Made by a program: the position numbers and the translations under genes
In this document: positions 11,187-23,148 of the stretch, one piece after another
Layout: the number at the start of each line of letters is the position of its first letter
How positions within the stretch are numbered: position 1 is the stretch's first letter
Assembly: GCA_015680685.1 (NCBI GenBank)
Contig: MNCI01028261.1
Span: 129,085 to 193,084, forward strand
Direction: 5' to 3'
Origin: Gnetum montanum
Taxonomy: Eukaryota > Streptophyta > Gnetopsida > Gnetales > Gnetaceae
DNA length: 64,000 nucleotides
Notes under the pieces: generated by a model
Database searches by the model: none
The model's input: the letters and a program-made list of their open reading frames with translations, nothing else
What the model was told of the DNA's origin: nothing

Positions 11187-12796
11187 ATGGCCACCAAGAA
11201 TATCCTCTCAACATTATTTCTCAGTGGACCATACGAGGAGGTAGAAAGAGCAATCAACTCGAAATCCTTGGATCTAAATCCATTCACCTATACCAATTTA
11301 ATAGCCTCCACTCAAGAAACGTCATACTAGCCTAAAAACATGACTAAAACTCTAAATCTAGAAGCTGATAATATCACTGAAGATCCCCTAGTTGAAATCC
11401 CTATTACTACATTCAATGGCGAAACTAGAACATTGAAATTAAGCACCCTACTAGACTCACAACTTGTCGGTGACATCACTCAAGTACTGAAAGATAACAT
11501 AAAAACATTTGCATGGTCATATGCTGACATGCCAGGATTAGATCCTTGAATCATTCAACACAATATTATCATTGATGAAAAAATTAAACCAGTAAAAAAA
11601 AAAGCACGAAAAGTAGACCCAAGATTGCATTAGCAGTCCGTGATAAAATCACAAAGCTCTACCAAGCCGGCTTCATCTAGGCCACTGATTATTCTGATTT
11701 GGTATCAAACATTATTGTAGTTCCTAAGAAGAACAGTAGTATATGCATATGCATCAACTTCTGTGATCTTAACACAGCCATTATAAAGGATGATTTCTCG
11801 TTACCTAGTATTGACTAACTTATTGACACAACTATTGGGCATGTGCTATTATCCTTTATGGACGAATTTTCAGGATACAACCAAATAAGAATCAACCTAG
11901 AACATCAACTTAGAAAAACTTTCATGACACCTTGGGGTACACTCTATTACACTATGATGCCATTTGGCCTTAAAAATGCAAGAGCTACATATCAATAAGC
12001 AATGACATATATATTTAGTGACTACATGCTCAATTTGCTCAATGATTATGCTGACGATATCATGGTCAAATCTAAAATAATTGAACAACATGCAAAAGAT
12101 CTAGACTTAGTGCTTAAATTTTGTATCAAATATGACCTTAGACTCAATCCAAAGAAGTGTGTCTTTGGTGTCAAAATAGGCAAGATTCTTGGTTTCGTAG
12201 TCTCTGAAACAGGAATACGAGTAGACCCTAATAAGGTTAAGGTAATAACTAATATGCAACAGCCAAAGAACCTTATCGAACTACGTGGTCTCCAAGGTAG
12301 ACTACAGTTCATAAGACGCTTTATTGAAAGGTTGACAGATAAGTTGAGGCCAATGCAACACCTATTACAAAAAAATGTGCACTTCCAATGGACCCAACAA
12401 TGTTAGGAAGCATTCGAGAACATAAAGCAAGAACTAGCTCAACTACCAACAGTCTATCCTCCTGAAGGTGATAAACCATTTTATATCTACCTTGCAACTT
12501 TTAATTCTTCCATTGCATTGATGCTTTGTCAAAAACGTCAAGATGGAGCCAAGATCCCTGTATATTACCTAAGCCATGCTTTAATTGCCTATGAACAACG
12601 ATACAATGATGTAGAGAAGTCATGTCTTGCCCTTGTTTTCACCTTGAAGAAATGGCGGCATTATCTCTTCCGCAATCAAGTTTACATTATTTTCAAAGAT
12701 AATGTACTCCACACTATCACCAACATCTACGAATCAAGTAGGATAGCTAGATGGAAAGCAATGATCACAGAGTTTGACTTACATTATGTTGCTTAA
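11187..12796 (+). pseudogene. Reverse transcriptase and RNase H of element A
   Basis: RT copies element RNA into DNA and RNase H removes the RNA strand. After a candidate acceptor at 11176 the frame opens at ATG 11187. RT motifs are visible: VVPKKNSSI, then FCDLNTAIIKDDFSLP, SGYNQIRI, MPFGLKNARATYQ, and the catalytic NDYADDIMVKS at about 12040. LNPKKCVFG and GFVVSETGIRVDP follow. RNase H follows with YYLSHALIAYEQRYNDVEKS and LALVFTLKKWRHYLF. Stops (for example at about 11632, 11677, 12405) and two frame changes before 11700 inactivate it, although the YADD box is intact. Confidence 0.9.
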
Positions 12797-12889
12797 TCTT
12801 CCACAAAAGGTCAAGCAATAGTCACACAATTAGCCATCTCACGAATGCATGATCAAGCAATAGTTAACCCTAAGTTCCCTGATGAGAAT

Positions 12890-13315
12890 GTTAACAATGT
12901 AGACACCATACCTGACAACTACGAGGAAATCCTCTATTTCAATGGAGCTTCAACCTCCCGAGGAGGAAGTGCTATGGCCATTTTAACATACTCCTCTGGA
13001 GAGATCCAACCCTTTGCCTACTGATTAAACTTTCCTTGTACCAATAACGTGGTAGAATATGAAGGTCTTCTTAGAGATCTTCAAGCAACATTGACTTCAG
13101 GAATCTCACGTCTTGTAGTTTGAGGTGATTCACAATTAGTCATTAATCAAGTCACTGAGGTTTATGCATGTAAGGCTCTCCATTTACAACCGTATTGTGA
13201 TTTGACCAAACATCTGCTAAGGCAACTAGTAGAAACAGATATACAACATGTTCCTAGAAGCGAAAACACAATTGCCGATGCACTTGCTACACTAGCCTTA
13301 AACATCACATCCGAA
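12890..13315 (+). pseudogene. Second (archaeal-type) RNase H domain of element A
   Basis: LYFNGASTSRGGSAMAIL matches the D-G-A-x5-G-A start of the duplicated RNase H found in Tat elements. It continues with NNVVEYEGLLRDLQATLTSG (with the E-Y-E site), GDSQLVINQV (the D-S site) and VPRSENTIADALATLAL (the D site), so all four metal-binding acidic positions survive. Two stops (about 13022 and 13122) interrupt it. This domain is what places element A in the Tat lineage. Confidence 0.85.
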
Positions 13316-14658
13316 TGTTCCATTTGTTGCCTAGCTCTATCACAGATTGTGCTAAACCTATAATTAACACTCTTGATGAAATGCCTATAGCATCTGTTAG
13401 CACAACACATGCAATAGAATGGTACGATGACATAAAAGAGTACCTTCTAAGATGCAAACCTCCACAACACTTGAAAAATGCTCAAAAGGACACCGTGCGA
13501 AAATGTTCCTGGCAATATGTGTTAATAGGAGATACCTTGTGTCACAAATCCTATGAAGGCATTTTGCTGATGTGTGTTGGTAGCGTCAATGGTCAAACAA
13601 TTGTAGAACAAGTCCACAAAGGACTTTGTGGAGGGCACATTGCACCTAAAGTAATGGCAACAAAGATTAGGTGCTTAGGCTACTACTGGCCACACATGGA
13701 ATACAACTGCACATCCAAGGTCAAAGCATGTGATGTTTTCCAAAAGCATGGTAATCTAATACATGTGCCACCTAAAAAATTACACATGACACAAATCACA
13801 TGGTCATTCCAAAAATGGGGATTAGACCTAATTGGGCCAATAACGCCATCATCCTCTGCAGGACATAGCTTCATTATCACTGCAATTAAATATTTCACAA
13901 AATGAGTAGAAGCCATTCCCCTCAGGAAGACCACATCTAAACATGTTTGCAATTTCATAATGGAAAACATTGTGACCTGTTTTGATATTCCAATGACCAT
14001 CGTTACTGATAATGGACCGCAGTTTAGCAATGCAGATACTAAGAGCTTCTGTGAAAGCCTGGGCATCAAACATGCATTTTCATCACCTTACTACCCACAA
14101 AGCAATGGTTAAGCAGAGGCTACAAACAAGACTATCATCATGGTGCTCAAAAAGATGCTAAATCAGAGCAAGAAACGATGGCATGAATAATTAGTCTACG
14201 CATTGTGGGCATACAGAACGACACATCGAACATCTACAAGTAAAACTCCATATAGTCTTGTATACGAATCTGAAGCTATTTTACCTTTAGAATTACAGGT
14301 TCCCTCATTGTGGATAGTTCTCTCGGGCCTCCTCGATGAAAGTCAAAACAATGAACTACGCATTGCTGACCTTGACTCGGTGGAGGAAGAATGTGTGCGA
14401 ACGCTTGATCAAATCAAGTGGTACTAGAAACAATAGCAGCAATGGCACAAACACGATCTCCATAAATGTCTGATTAAGGAGGGAGACCTAGTCCTAAAAG
14501 CCATCTGTGAACACCCAGACAAATTCTCAACCAACTGGGAAGGGCCTTACTTAGTCACCAAGGCGTACAATAACAGAGCATTCAAACTAGCTGATATGGA
14601 CGGGAATGAGTTTGCTAATCCTACAAATCATTTGTGCCTAAAATGGTACTATGTCTGA
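13315..14658 (+). pseudogene. Integrase of element A
   Basis: The integrase inserts element DNA into the genome. The zinc domain shows H-x3-CGGH (VHKGLCGGHIAP) and then ACDVFQKHG, where the second Cys of the family C-x2-C is Phe, so zinc binding would be lost. The catalytic core has WGLDLIGPI (D), IVTDNGPQF (D) and SPYYPQSNG followed by AEATN (E), so the DDE triad is present. The C-terminal domain includes EGPYLVTKAYNNRAFKLADM. Stops at about 13903, 14110, 14188 and 14426 break the frame. It ends at TGA 14656-14658. Confidence 0.9.
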
Positions 14659-14682
14659 TAAACTTGAGGTACGTAAAATTCC

Positions 14683-14872
14683 TAGCATCATGACTTAAAA
14701 CTGATACGACAGAAAAGTCTTGGCATCATGACTTAAAACTGATACCAGAAAAAAAGTCCTGGCATCATGACTTAAAACTGATACCATAGAAAAATCCTGG
14801 CATCATGACTTAAAACTGATACCATAGAACAGTCCTAGCATCATGACTTAAAATTGATACCACAGAACTGCC
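14683..14872. repeat. Minisatellite array 3: five 38-39-bp units
   Basis: Units of GGCATCATGACTTAAAACTG plus a variable ATACCATAGAAAAATCCT-like part repeat five times after the integrase stop. Degenerate relatives with TATAAACTAG or CATTAAATTGG cores continue to about 15060. Variable 3' tandem repeats are known in Tat elements. Confidence 0.95.
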
Positions 14873-15059
14873 ACATCTATCCACCATGATGTGAAACTAG
14901 CATCCAGAGTCTACTAAGACTATAAATTGGCTTGCCCCTTCACAGTCCACTACAACTATAAACTAGCAATGCATCGTCTACTATGACATTAAATTGGCAC
15001 TGTCCAAAGGGTTATGATGTGAAACTAATCCACAATAGTCCGCTAAGACTATAAACTAG

Positions 15060-15596
15060 TGACATCATCAATGACCAAGCAAATCTTGGAAAGATGTGTT
15101 GCTGCAATTAGCTGTTCATATTCCACAAAGACTTGCTACATAATTTGTCTCATGGGCTTTGACGAGGTTGACGTTGTGCATGATCCTGTCTACTTTGAAA
15201 ATTGCACGCAGTGGCTCCATCTCCCTAATCAAAGTGCTTGGTTAACCTTTTCATTTGTCTTCTTGAAGTTGTGTTTGTAGGATGACACGCCTTAGGCGTT
15301 CGTGCATAAGTGCAATTCATCATGACGACAAGGTATCACATTCTTCCCAACACACATAACTGGGTTAATCAATCCATTCATAAGTACATTCCCAACTCCT
15401 GATACATTCCCTATCCCCCCTCATGTTCCCCTTAGCCTATTCAATTACACCCCCTTGATACATTCTACTCATCTCAAAACTCTTGATACACTATTGCACA
15501 CTGTGACTCTCTAAGCAGTTGCAATGCAAAACACAGTATATGATGCATGACACAAAATGCAAGCGCTCGAACACAAGCACGACGCTAAAAGCAAGC
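15060..15596 (+). other. 3' untranslated spacer of element A
   Basis: No domain is recognisable. The short open frames here have no family features. Confidence 0.4.
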
Positions 15597-15690
15597 TCTT
15601 TCAAAAAGAAAGAAAAAAAAACAAAGAAAAAACAAAAGAAAAGAAGAAACAAGCAAAAAGAAAAGAATAAAAAAGGTCAAAAAGAAAAAT
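15597..15690 (+). repeat. A/G-rich purine tract before the right LTR
   Basis: About 95 bases of almost pure A and G (AAAGAAAAAAAAACAAAG and similar). Its position suggests the polypurine tract that primes plus-strand synthesis, which would put the right LTR start near 15690-15710, where TGACCCC at 15709 could pair with the GGTCA end at 17996 as terminal inverted bases. Confidence 0.5.
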
Positions 15691-15708
15691 GCATGGAAAT
15701 GGTCTTCA

Positions 15709-17996
15709 TGACCCCGTTGACATCATAAACAAAATACTATTGGCTATTTTCATACAAGCCCCAGGCAAGAAGGAAATTGTCTTGAAAAACGGTTACACTC
15801 ATGTCTCAAAGAGACCATGTTGCACATCATCACGTGGCTTTGACTATTTACAACGGGTCCCATAAACACTCTACAAAAGTCCCATTTCTCCAAAGAACGC
15901 ACCTTCAACGTCTTGGTTCCAAGTCTGCTAAACACTGGCTATTGACAAGGATCAAAGATCTAACTCATTCAGGTGAGAGCATTTTCTCTCCCACAATCCC
16001 GGCAGCACTCATAACCCTTGATCAACTCTTGGCTTCCCCTGGTTACAACCAATCCCCTTACATCTTAAACCACATTCCCTCAATCCCATGTACTTCTAAA
16101 AATAGTGTGATCACATCCAGCCAAGGGCCGACGGTTAATGCTTGATGCTTGATTGTTCATGGTGTTTTGCACTTCTTTGTCGATGCCTCTTAGGTGGATT
16201 CCTCCAGACGTCAACAAAGAGGGACCAATGAGACACCACTAATTTCACCCTAGCACTTTGAAATGAGAATGATCCAAGCCCTTTCGAAGTTTCAGGAGGC
16301 AAAATTTGACTAAGGCATGGACCTCAAACCCAGCTTGCTCACACTGTCAAGCTAGCTTACCCTCAGTGTGACCAACTCTAAATGGTGTCAGAATCAAGTC
16401 AAAGATGGCCCAATGTCAACTCCAACCTTCAGCATTCAAGGATTCGAATTTCAGCGTCAAAAGGTGCAAATTTCCTCACTCACGCTGTCACTCATGCTGA
16501 GGTCACGTTGGCAGCATGAGTGCAGTGTGAGTAACTTTTCAAGCCCAAAAAATGACCTAATTTCCAAGGTGCAAGTCATTCTCAGGTCCACCATTGACAA
16601 CTATGGGTCCCAGACTTCAGAATTTTGGAGTTCAAATCCAAAAAATTATAGGTTTTTGCAGCTCACATTGTGGTAACACTGCAACTCATGCTGGCAGCGT
16701 GAGTCTGGCGTGAGCTACCAAAAGTCGCTCCAAACAAGTCATTTTCAAGCTTAATTTCTAACTCTCAGGATCAACCACAACCAGATAGCAGTTGCACTCA
16801 AGAATCAGGCTACAAAAATCACAATTTGGAGTGAAATGCATCATTTTTGAGTCACTCACGCTATGGTCACACTGCAACTCACGTTGGCAGCGTGAGCCTA
16901 GTGTGAGCTGTCAAAAGTGGCTCAAAACAAGACACTTTCAGGATCAATTTGTCAATCATAGTCAATCAATCATTGCACTTCAAGAATTAGGCCTCAAAAA
17001 GCAAAATTTGGTGAAAAATCTGTTATTCTACCTCACTCACACTGAGGTCATGCTAAAGTCACACTGGTAGCGTGAGTGTGGCATAAGTGTAGCGTGCATA
17101 CGCTGAGGACAAGCTAGGAGAAAATCAACTCACGTTGGAAGTTCTTATCAGGTAGAGACAATTCAAACAGCCATGGAACCACTTGAGTCGACACCTGTAG
17201 CAGTCAAGTCAAAGATCTAGAAGTTTCAAGCAAGCTAGAGCCAATTTCTCTTATCATACATTATCACTTCATTGTAAATTTTCATTTGTGAGCTTGTCAA
17301 GCTCTTAGGCTTTGAATTGTATGTGCCATGAGCGTAAGCTAGCTTGAGCAAGTTGTCACATGTTGTAAGATACAATGCACTTGGTCCAGAACGTAGCTTG
17401 CCCACACACGTCCAACTCACACATAGCTGTCCATTGGACACGTGTCACGATCCGTTTTCCTCTCATCTCTCAGCCATTAATTCCATTCATGAATTCCGTG
17501 CCTGAGCCCGACCCAACCCTATAAATACCCTGTCAATTCACATAAACAGGGTTGGCAATTTTGAAGGTTGACGGCTTAGGAAACTTAGACTAGCAATCCT
17601 TGGGTGCTCGGGCACACTTGACTCCTAGCACCTAAGCACTTCTGAAACACATCACATCACTCCCGAGCTTGGCACTTGACCTATCATCCACACGTGCAGC
17701 TACGCTTTGACTGGTGCACATCTTTTCTAAGCAATATAATACATTTCATTTTGCTAGCCATTATTTTGTTTACTCTGCTTTGCATTTAGTTTACGTTTTG
17801 CTCGCAATACTGTTTTATGTACGTTTCTGTTTACATTTAGCGTGCTCTGTTTACATTTAAAACATCAGTTATGATAACCTCAACACAAGCCGTAGTTTAC
17901 GCTCAGGAAAGTCCTTGGTTGATTTGCGTGCAGACCATCCAAGGCACTCTACCTTCGGTTTCTTTTCCAGCTTGCCCTCGGGCAAAGGCAAGGTCA
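15709..17996 (+). repeat. 3' LTR of element A (start uncertain)
   Basis: Certain as LTR from 17321, where it matches base 1 of the window, to 17996. The start is inferred from the purine tract and the TGACC/GGTCA end pair and would give a 2.3 kb LTR. The interval 16460-17100 is rich in CTCACGCTG, GGTCACACTG and GGCAGCGTGAG words in both orientations, so U3 could form many short hairpins. The TATA box is at 17520-17527. Confidence 0.7.
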
Positions 17997-20222
17997 AAGG
18001 CATGAAGTATTGTCTTAGGGATGAAAGTTAATGTCAACAAAACCAAAATGATGGTGTGTGTTACAATACCTTTTGATGAGTTTTATATTGGGTTATAGAT
18101 ATAGAAAATTATATTCATGCTTTGTATTCAATTTGTAGTTACAAGCATTTAGACATTTTAGTTTCAAATAGACTTTCTAGGAAAAGACTATATTGTTCAA
18201 AAGGTTTAAAATAATATGCATGCTTTGTCTTTAGTTCGTAGTAAATATGCATAATAATAGATTTGGGCATGGGATGTTCACAAGCAAATGTAAAATCACC
18301 TTATGCAGCTAGTTTTGTTACATAGTTGCAAAATGTGGACCTAATTTACATGCAAAGTAGTGGAAACATTTGGAATATGTCCAAAAAAGGTAGACTCAAA
18401 CTCCATATGATTTCTTATTTATAAGGTCACTTAGGAAAAAGGATGATTCAATGATGGGAAAACATTACTTCAAAAATGAAATATTAAAGATTAAGATTTA
18501 AATTTGACCTTTAAAGATTTGAAAACAAGGCTAAGACACAAAGGACATTGAACCAAATGTAGAAACAACTATTTAGAGAAAACCAATTTTATTTGTAGTA
18601 GATCCAAGGATCAATAATGAACATAGGTCCTCAACTATAGAGAGACCCTTTATTTGTAGTAGATCCAAGGATCAATAATGAACATAGGCCCTCAATAGGT
18701 CCTCAACTATAGAGAGACCCTTTATTTGATCAATAATGAACATAGGTCCTCAACTATAGAGAGACCCAATTTTATTTGTCATAGATCTATAGGATCATTA
18801 ATGAAAATACCTACTTATTTGCTACCATTTCCAAACAAAGGTGGTAATCACATGTACTGTGGAATCTCATTATGTATTGATCAAAATAGGGAAATGGATT
18901 AATCTTCAAAGAGAGCAAATGCAACACATAAGAAGATTGCAATAATTGAAGATGAAGAGCATGTCTTTCTAAATTATCCTTGAACTCAATTATAATATTA
19001 AAAGAACAACTTTAACACATTTGTTTAAGATGGAGACGTAAATTTGAAGTCATTTTTTATGAAGTATTCAAGACCTATTACAGCCAATTAAATAAAATTA
19101 TCCTATGTGATCTCATTCAACCCTAATTAAGCATTTTCATTTCCATGATACAAGCCGCATGCAATCATGGTGTCATGACATGGAACTTTTGAAACATAAG
19201 CATGTGAGAGCGTGTGCGTTATCTGGTGTGATGTGCCAGGACCATCAGCCTATGCCTGAGGTTGGGTGAAATCTCATTTTGACGGTATAATCCATGTAGA
19301 TCTTCGATTTAACGCTCTATCAAACTTTATCAAGGTTTTATTTTATTTAAGTTTTCCAATTAGAACCGTTTTTTCCAAGACTAAAATACATAGACGCTCT
19401 AGTGGGGCAGCAATCATTACCTTGGCAACACTAGTGGTCATCCGAACCCCTTGGCCGGGTCCCACACATCCATGGCACATGGGTAGGCATAATTTTGATA
19501 CGTGAGTTTAACCTTGTCACGTGCATGGTACGCTATTGGACTACACTAATGATTAACCACGTCACGGAAATTATTAAACCTAACACCATGGCGTAATGAT
19601 GTTTTGAATTAGGATTTGACATTAAGTCCCATTCCCCATCTCCAACAACTTTCCAAATTGACGACAGCTTAATACTTTTATGATACAATCAGATTAACAC
19701 TTCAGTTTTATCAATTTTTGCCAATACAGGGATGTATTTCCCACCATTACGGGTGAAAAAGCTAATTTCGTATTTGCTTTACATGGCGATTATTTTCATT
19801 ATTTCGTTAAAAAATGTTCAGCGCTGAAGCACAAGGATAAGGGTTTGAATCAGAATTTAAACTACAATGTAAGCCTTCCGACACCTGTAATAAGTACATC
19901 ATTCTCTATCACACGAAATAATTATAAAATGCAAAACTATTTTCTTATTTACAAAATAAGATTTACTGGAAAGCATTCATACTACTACGGTGGTTACATT
20001 TACAAACCCATAACAGACTTCCAGAAAGAAAGCAAGCAGGAATTTTTTCTGGAAAATCCACCAACAGAAGTATTTACAGCATCATTTAGATGGAATTCAA
20101 GAACCCTAAAAGAAAAAAAAAACCCAACAGAACCCTAGCAGAACAGATCCTACCCATATAATAGCAAGAGGCTTTTACCTAAGAAAAACCAGAAATGGAT
20201 GATGGGATGAGACATGAGTTAA
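17997..20222. other. Low-copy-looking flank with no recognised gene
   Basis: After the right LTR of A the sequence is AT-rich and shows no LTR, RT or gag relatives within this window. The open frames at 19266-19505 and 19845-20138 have no features and I do not support them. Part of 19845-20222 would be the 3' untranslated region of the minus-strand gene that ends at 20223. A local repeat lies at 18590-18775. Confidence 0.4.
18590..18775. repeat. Local tandem repeat, about three units of 50-75 bp
   Basis: The words GATCAATAATGAACATAGG and TCCTCAACTATAGAGAGACC occur three times with small internal deletions, and TTTATTTGTAGTAGATCCAA occurs twice. This is a recent short tandem duplication in non-transposon DNA. 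Confidence 0.9.
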
Positions 20223-20441
20223 TCAAAAGGAGGATGATCCAGACCAGGTGAACTTGCCACCACGACCGCCTTTCTTGGGTGATCCTGAAATTCCAGAGCC
20301 AGATTTCCTGTCCAACCTAATCTCTCCCTTTTTCACCTTCCTCATCTGACTGTAATCATCCCTCTTTCTGCCATTACTGTTGTTGTTACCATTCCCTGCT
20401 GCTTTCTTGCCTTCCTGGCTTTTCCAACCCTGGCTCTCCAT
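20223..20441 (-). CDS. Small basic Gly/Lys/Ser-rich protein, 72 residues, probable host gene
   Basis: An intact frame runs from ATG 20441 to TGA 20223; the in-frame TTG at 20447 is not needed as a start. The product begins MESQGWKSQEGKK, has an Asn/Gly run, a basic middle (MRKVKKGEIRLDRKSG) and a C-terminal GSPKKGGRGGKFTWSG. It is hydrophilic, with no signal peptide or membrane segment, and is probably nuclear or RNA-associated in composition. KKGG-GGKFTW-like ends occur in small plant proteins and translation-related proteins, but I cannot assign a family. A TATA box 112 bases upstream and two G-boxes further up support a real transcription unit. It is the only plausible intact host gene here. 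It could instead be the last exon of a longer gene, since no upstream exon was identified. Confidence 0.6.
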   Translation of the reverse strand: MESQGWKSQEGKKAAGNGNNNSNGRKRDDYSQMRKVKKGEIRLDRKSGSGISGSPKKGGRGGKFTWSGSSSF

Positions 20442-20552
20442 TTCCAAAACCTTTTCCTTCCTTGCTACTCAAAACAGCTTTCTGCAATATCAGTGCTTAT
20501 TATCCTACCACAGGATCTGCATCTGCGATCTGGCTCAGTTATGGGTTTGGAA

Positions 20553-20560
20553 TATTTATA
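20553..20560 (-). promoter_or_regulatory. TATA box of the small basic-protein gene
   Basis: On the minus strand the sequence reads TATAAATA in the context TTTCTGTATAAATATTCC. Initiation about 30 bases downstream would give a 5' leader of about 80 bases before ATG 20441. Confidence 0.6.
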
Positions 20561-20788
20561 CAGAAATGGGTTCCTTCCATCTCTGGAAAACCGCCATGGC
20601 AAAAACCAGAGCTGTTGTCACACCGCTTGCGTAACGAACATGGGTTGTATTGTATGGCTGTACCTGGACTGACCAGTTGTCCATGTGATTTGACGGGAAT
20701 AACCCTATCGGCCTTGTCAGCAATTTTTTTTCCCTTGTTTTTATCTGTTGAGAAATAGAAGATTCGTCTGTGGATGATTGCAGGTTTT

Positions 20789-20824
20789 CACGTGCTGTCT
20801 CCTCTGTTATCGTGCCTGCACGTG
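20789..20824 (-). promoter_or_regulatory. Two G-box / ABRE-type CACGTG motifs
   Basis: CACGTG occurs at 20789-20794 and 20819-20824, 30 bases apart and about 230-270 bases upstream of the TATA box. Paired CACGTG sites are typical plant bZIP/bHLH targets, linked in known promoters to light or abscisic-acid responses. Binding is inferred, not shown. Confidence 0.45.
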
Positions 20825-20829
20825 CCCAG

Positions 20830-21595
20830 CATTTGGATCTGGCAGATTACCAAATCTTAATACGTTTCTATAATCTCTCCGCAATCTTGTGAGCCCTCAG
20901 AGTGCTTGAGTTTTGGATATGGATAAAAGATCCATCGACTTGTCTGTTTCCATCCCTTCTAAGCAACTTGTCGCTAATCTTTAAATTTCATCTTCCAAGC
21001 CAAATAATTAGGACATTGCAACGTCCGATTCTAGATAATTAAGTCATTCACTTGGAATTTGTTGGTTTCTATCGCTTCTAATTTTTTAGCCAAGTTTACT
21101 GCCATGCTTTTCCTTTCATCTTTCACTCCGAATAATTCCAACAAAATGCAACGTCATAGAAGCTAATCACACGGGACAAATTCCAAATATCTTACTGCTT
21201 CCACATAAAACATATATATCGTAATCTCAATCAAAAATAAATAAATAAATAGTATAATAGGAGATGGAAATCTAATGATAGGATGATTTGAACTATGTCA
21301 GGAGCATTCAACCACCACCATTTATAGGCAAAGTCCTATCTCTACTATTAGTACATGGGGTCTCTTTCATGCTTGATTATTATATCATGTAGCCAAGTTT
21401 TAGCTAAAAAGTGATATCTTTGAGAATTTGGTATTTGACACTTGAAAAGAGGTTATAGTTATGGTCTTGTTGCTAAAAAATAACTTAATAGCGAAACTTA
21501 CAAATAGAGCAAAGAAATGAAGTAGACAAATAGAGTGGTCAAATTCATTGATGAATAAGACACCTTAAAAAAATATGAATTTTAGGAAATGTGGG
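20830..21595. other. AT-rich intergenic DNA
   Basis: No gene is visible. An AAAT microsatellite lies near 21236-21255. The stretch separates the small gene's promoter from the LINE fragment. Confidence 0.4.
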
Positions 21596-21599
21596 AGCT

Positions 21600-23146
21600 C
21601 TACAAATATCTCTCATTTTCTTCATCTAAAAGTACGATGACAATTGCATTTTTGAAGGCCTTATTGAATTTGTTATGAATAAAATCATTTTATGCAATAA
21701 TATCATAGGCAACTTTTGAATTAAAAAATAAAATATATTTGCCATCCTTCCAAAAAAATATATGAAAAAGCCTAATGCAAATTGTTATCAACTTTAAATA
21801 AATTCTCAAGATTAGAAATTAATTTTTCAAAATTCTTTTTCCTCTTCTATTCAAACCATAGAGGCTAGAAGCTTCATTCCAAGTAATCCATCTATCATAC
21901 ATATGTACACAAAAAACTACAGTGATATCAAATCTACTCCAAGTGGTACATAATCTAGATGCATTAATAGCCCAAGCTCTTTCATTAAAAGGAAGCCAAC
22001 ATGGGCTAATTTGCTTAAGCATAAATTCTAAAATTGTAATATGATTGTAATTCTAATATTTACTAAGTTTATACAATGTTTTCCAAATTTTTTTAAGAAT
22101 TAGAGAACTAGGAATAGAAATGGCCTAAGGAAAAAGAATCCAGTGAAAAAAATTATTAGAAGACCAACTGTTATCATTTTTAGGTTTTCCTTACATAATT
22201 CTATTTCTTAAAAGGAGCATCCCAACATCATCCCCATTAATGTACTTTGTAATCTATTTTGCTACAAAAGAAATACCTTGGTTATAACAATTAATGAGGC
22301 CTAGTCCTTCATCCTTGTTGCCACCAGTGCACAAAAAACTCTAGGAAAACCTTTTCTATATTGCGTAGCAAACCAAAGAAACCAATAGATAATATGGTCA
22401 TTTCTATCTTAAGATGCTTTAGAAGGAGCCCAATGACTAGAGTAATAAACATTTGTTAATCAAAGCATTTGCTTAATAACTAAAACTTTTCTAGCAAGGG
22501 TGATGTTTTTTTCTTTTCAATTACCGTGCTTGTTTTTAATTTTATCAACCACATAATTTCATAAAATAGTAAGATTGGGCTTAAAAGAAAAAGGTATTCC
22601 TAAAATCTTGAAGATAGAATCCTTTTTCAAGATTTTCTAAGGTCTTAGAGTGACTCACTCATCAATATATTCATTGCAATAAACAATAGATTTTTGCCAA
22701 TTGATTTGAAAGCCAAATAACATGCAGTATTCCTCCACTCTAGCTACAAGAGTATTGATATGTTGCAAAGAATTGTTGATCGTAAAAAAAGAATCATATA
22801 CAAAGTGCATGTTATGTAATTGCATACCATGATCATCAATTGAAATTTCCTTAATGAAATTCCTTTGTAGATCATGATGCAGATTATGTGAAAGAAAGTC
22901 TACATCAATAATAAAAAGATAGGGAGCTAGAGAATAATCTTGACAAACTGATCGTTGAAGAGAAAAGAAGGAACTTAGTTTAAAATTAGTAGCAACTTAA
23001 GCATTAGCAATAATGAACATGGTATGGACAAGACAAATAAAATAATCACCAAATCCTAGTTTATAAAAACAAGAAATAATGAAATTCCATTCAATCCTAT
23101 CCTAAGCTTTGGTCTAATATAACTTAAGAAAAGCAATGTCTTGGTT
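21600..23146 (-). pseudogene. LINE (L1-type non-LTR retrotransposon) reverse-transcriptase fragment
   Basis: Read on the minus strand it carries plant L1 RT landmarks in order: KA-DRIEWNFI near 23090, LAPYLFII-DFLSHNLH near 22900, a degenerate catalytic box (FVYDS, normally F/YADD) near 22795, then VARVEEYCMLFGFQINWQKS near 22700 and GIPFSFKP near 22590. Downstream, the 3' part contains WLPFNERAWAIN and ITWNEASSLYGLNRRGKR (22010-21830). Stops and frameshifts are frequent. The endonuclease and 5' half are missing, and the right edge abuts an LTR fragment at 23149, so it was truncated by or before that event. Confidence 0.8.
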
Positions 23147-23148
23147 AG

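Larger units (their letters stand above)
1..17996 (+). mobile_element. Element A: Tat-lineage Ty3/gypsy LTR retrotransposon, left LTR cut by window edge
   Basis: Bases 1-678 match 17321-17996, giving the LTR pair. Between them, in order, are a primer-site-like sequence, gag, protease, RT, RNase H, a second RNase H, and integrase with a DDE core. RT before integrase defines Ty3/gypsy, and the extra RNase H between RNase H and integrase is the known hallmark of the Tat lineage (Ogre, Grande, Retand relatives). Nine mismatches in the first 120 aligned LTR bases and more than ten in-frame stops show an old, inactive copy. The unusual part is a 6 kb block between protease and RT that holds an intron-containing gene on the opposite strand, bounded by minisatellite arrays. 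Confidence 0.9.

Noticed and set aside
20380-20758. Plus-strand open frames over the small host gene
   Set aside because: They overlap the minus-strand gene, its TATA box and leader, and have no family features.
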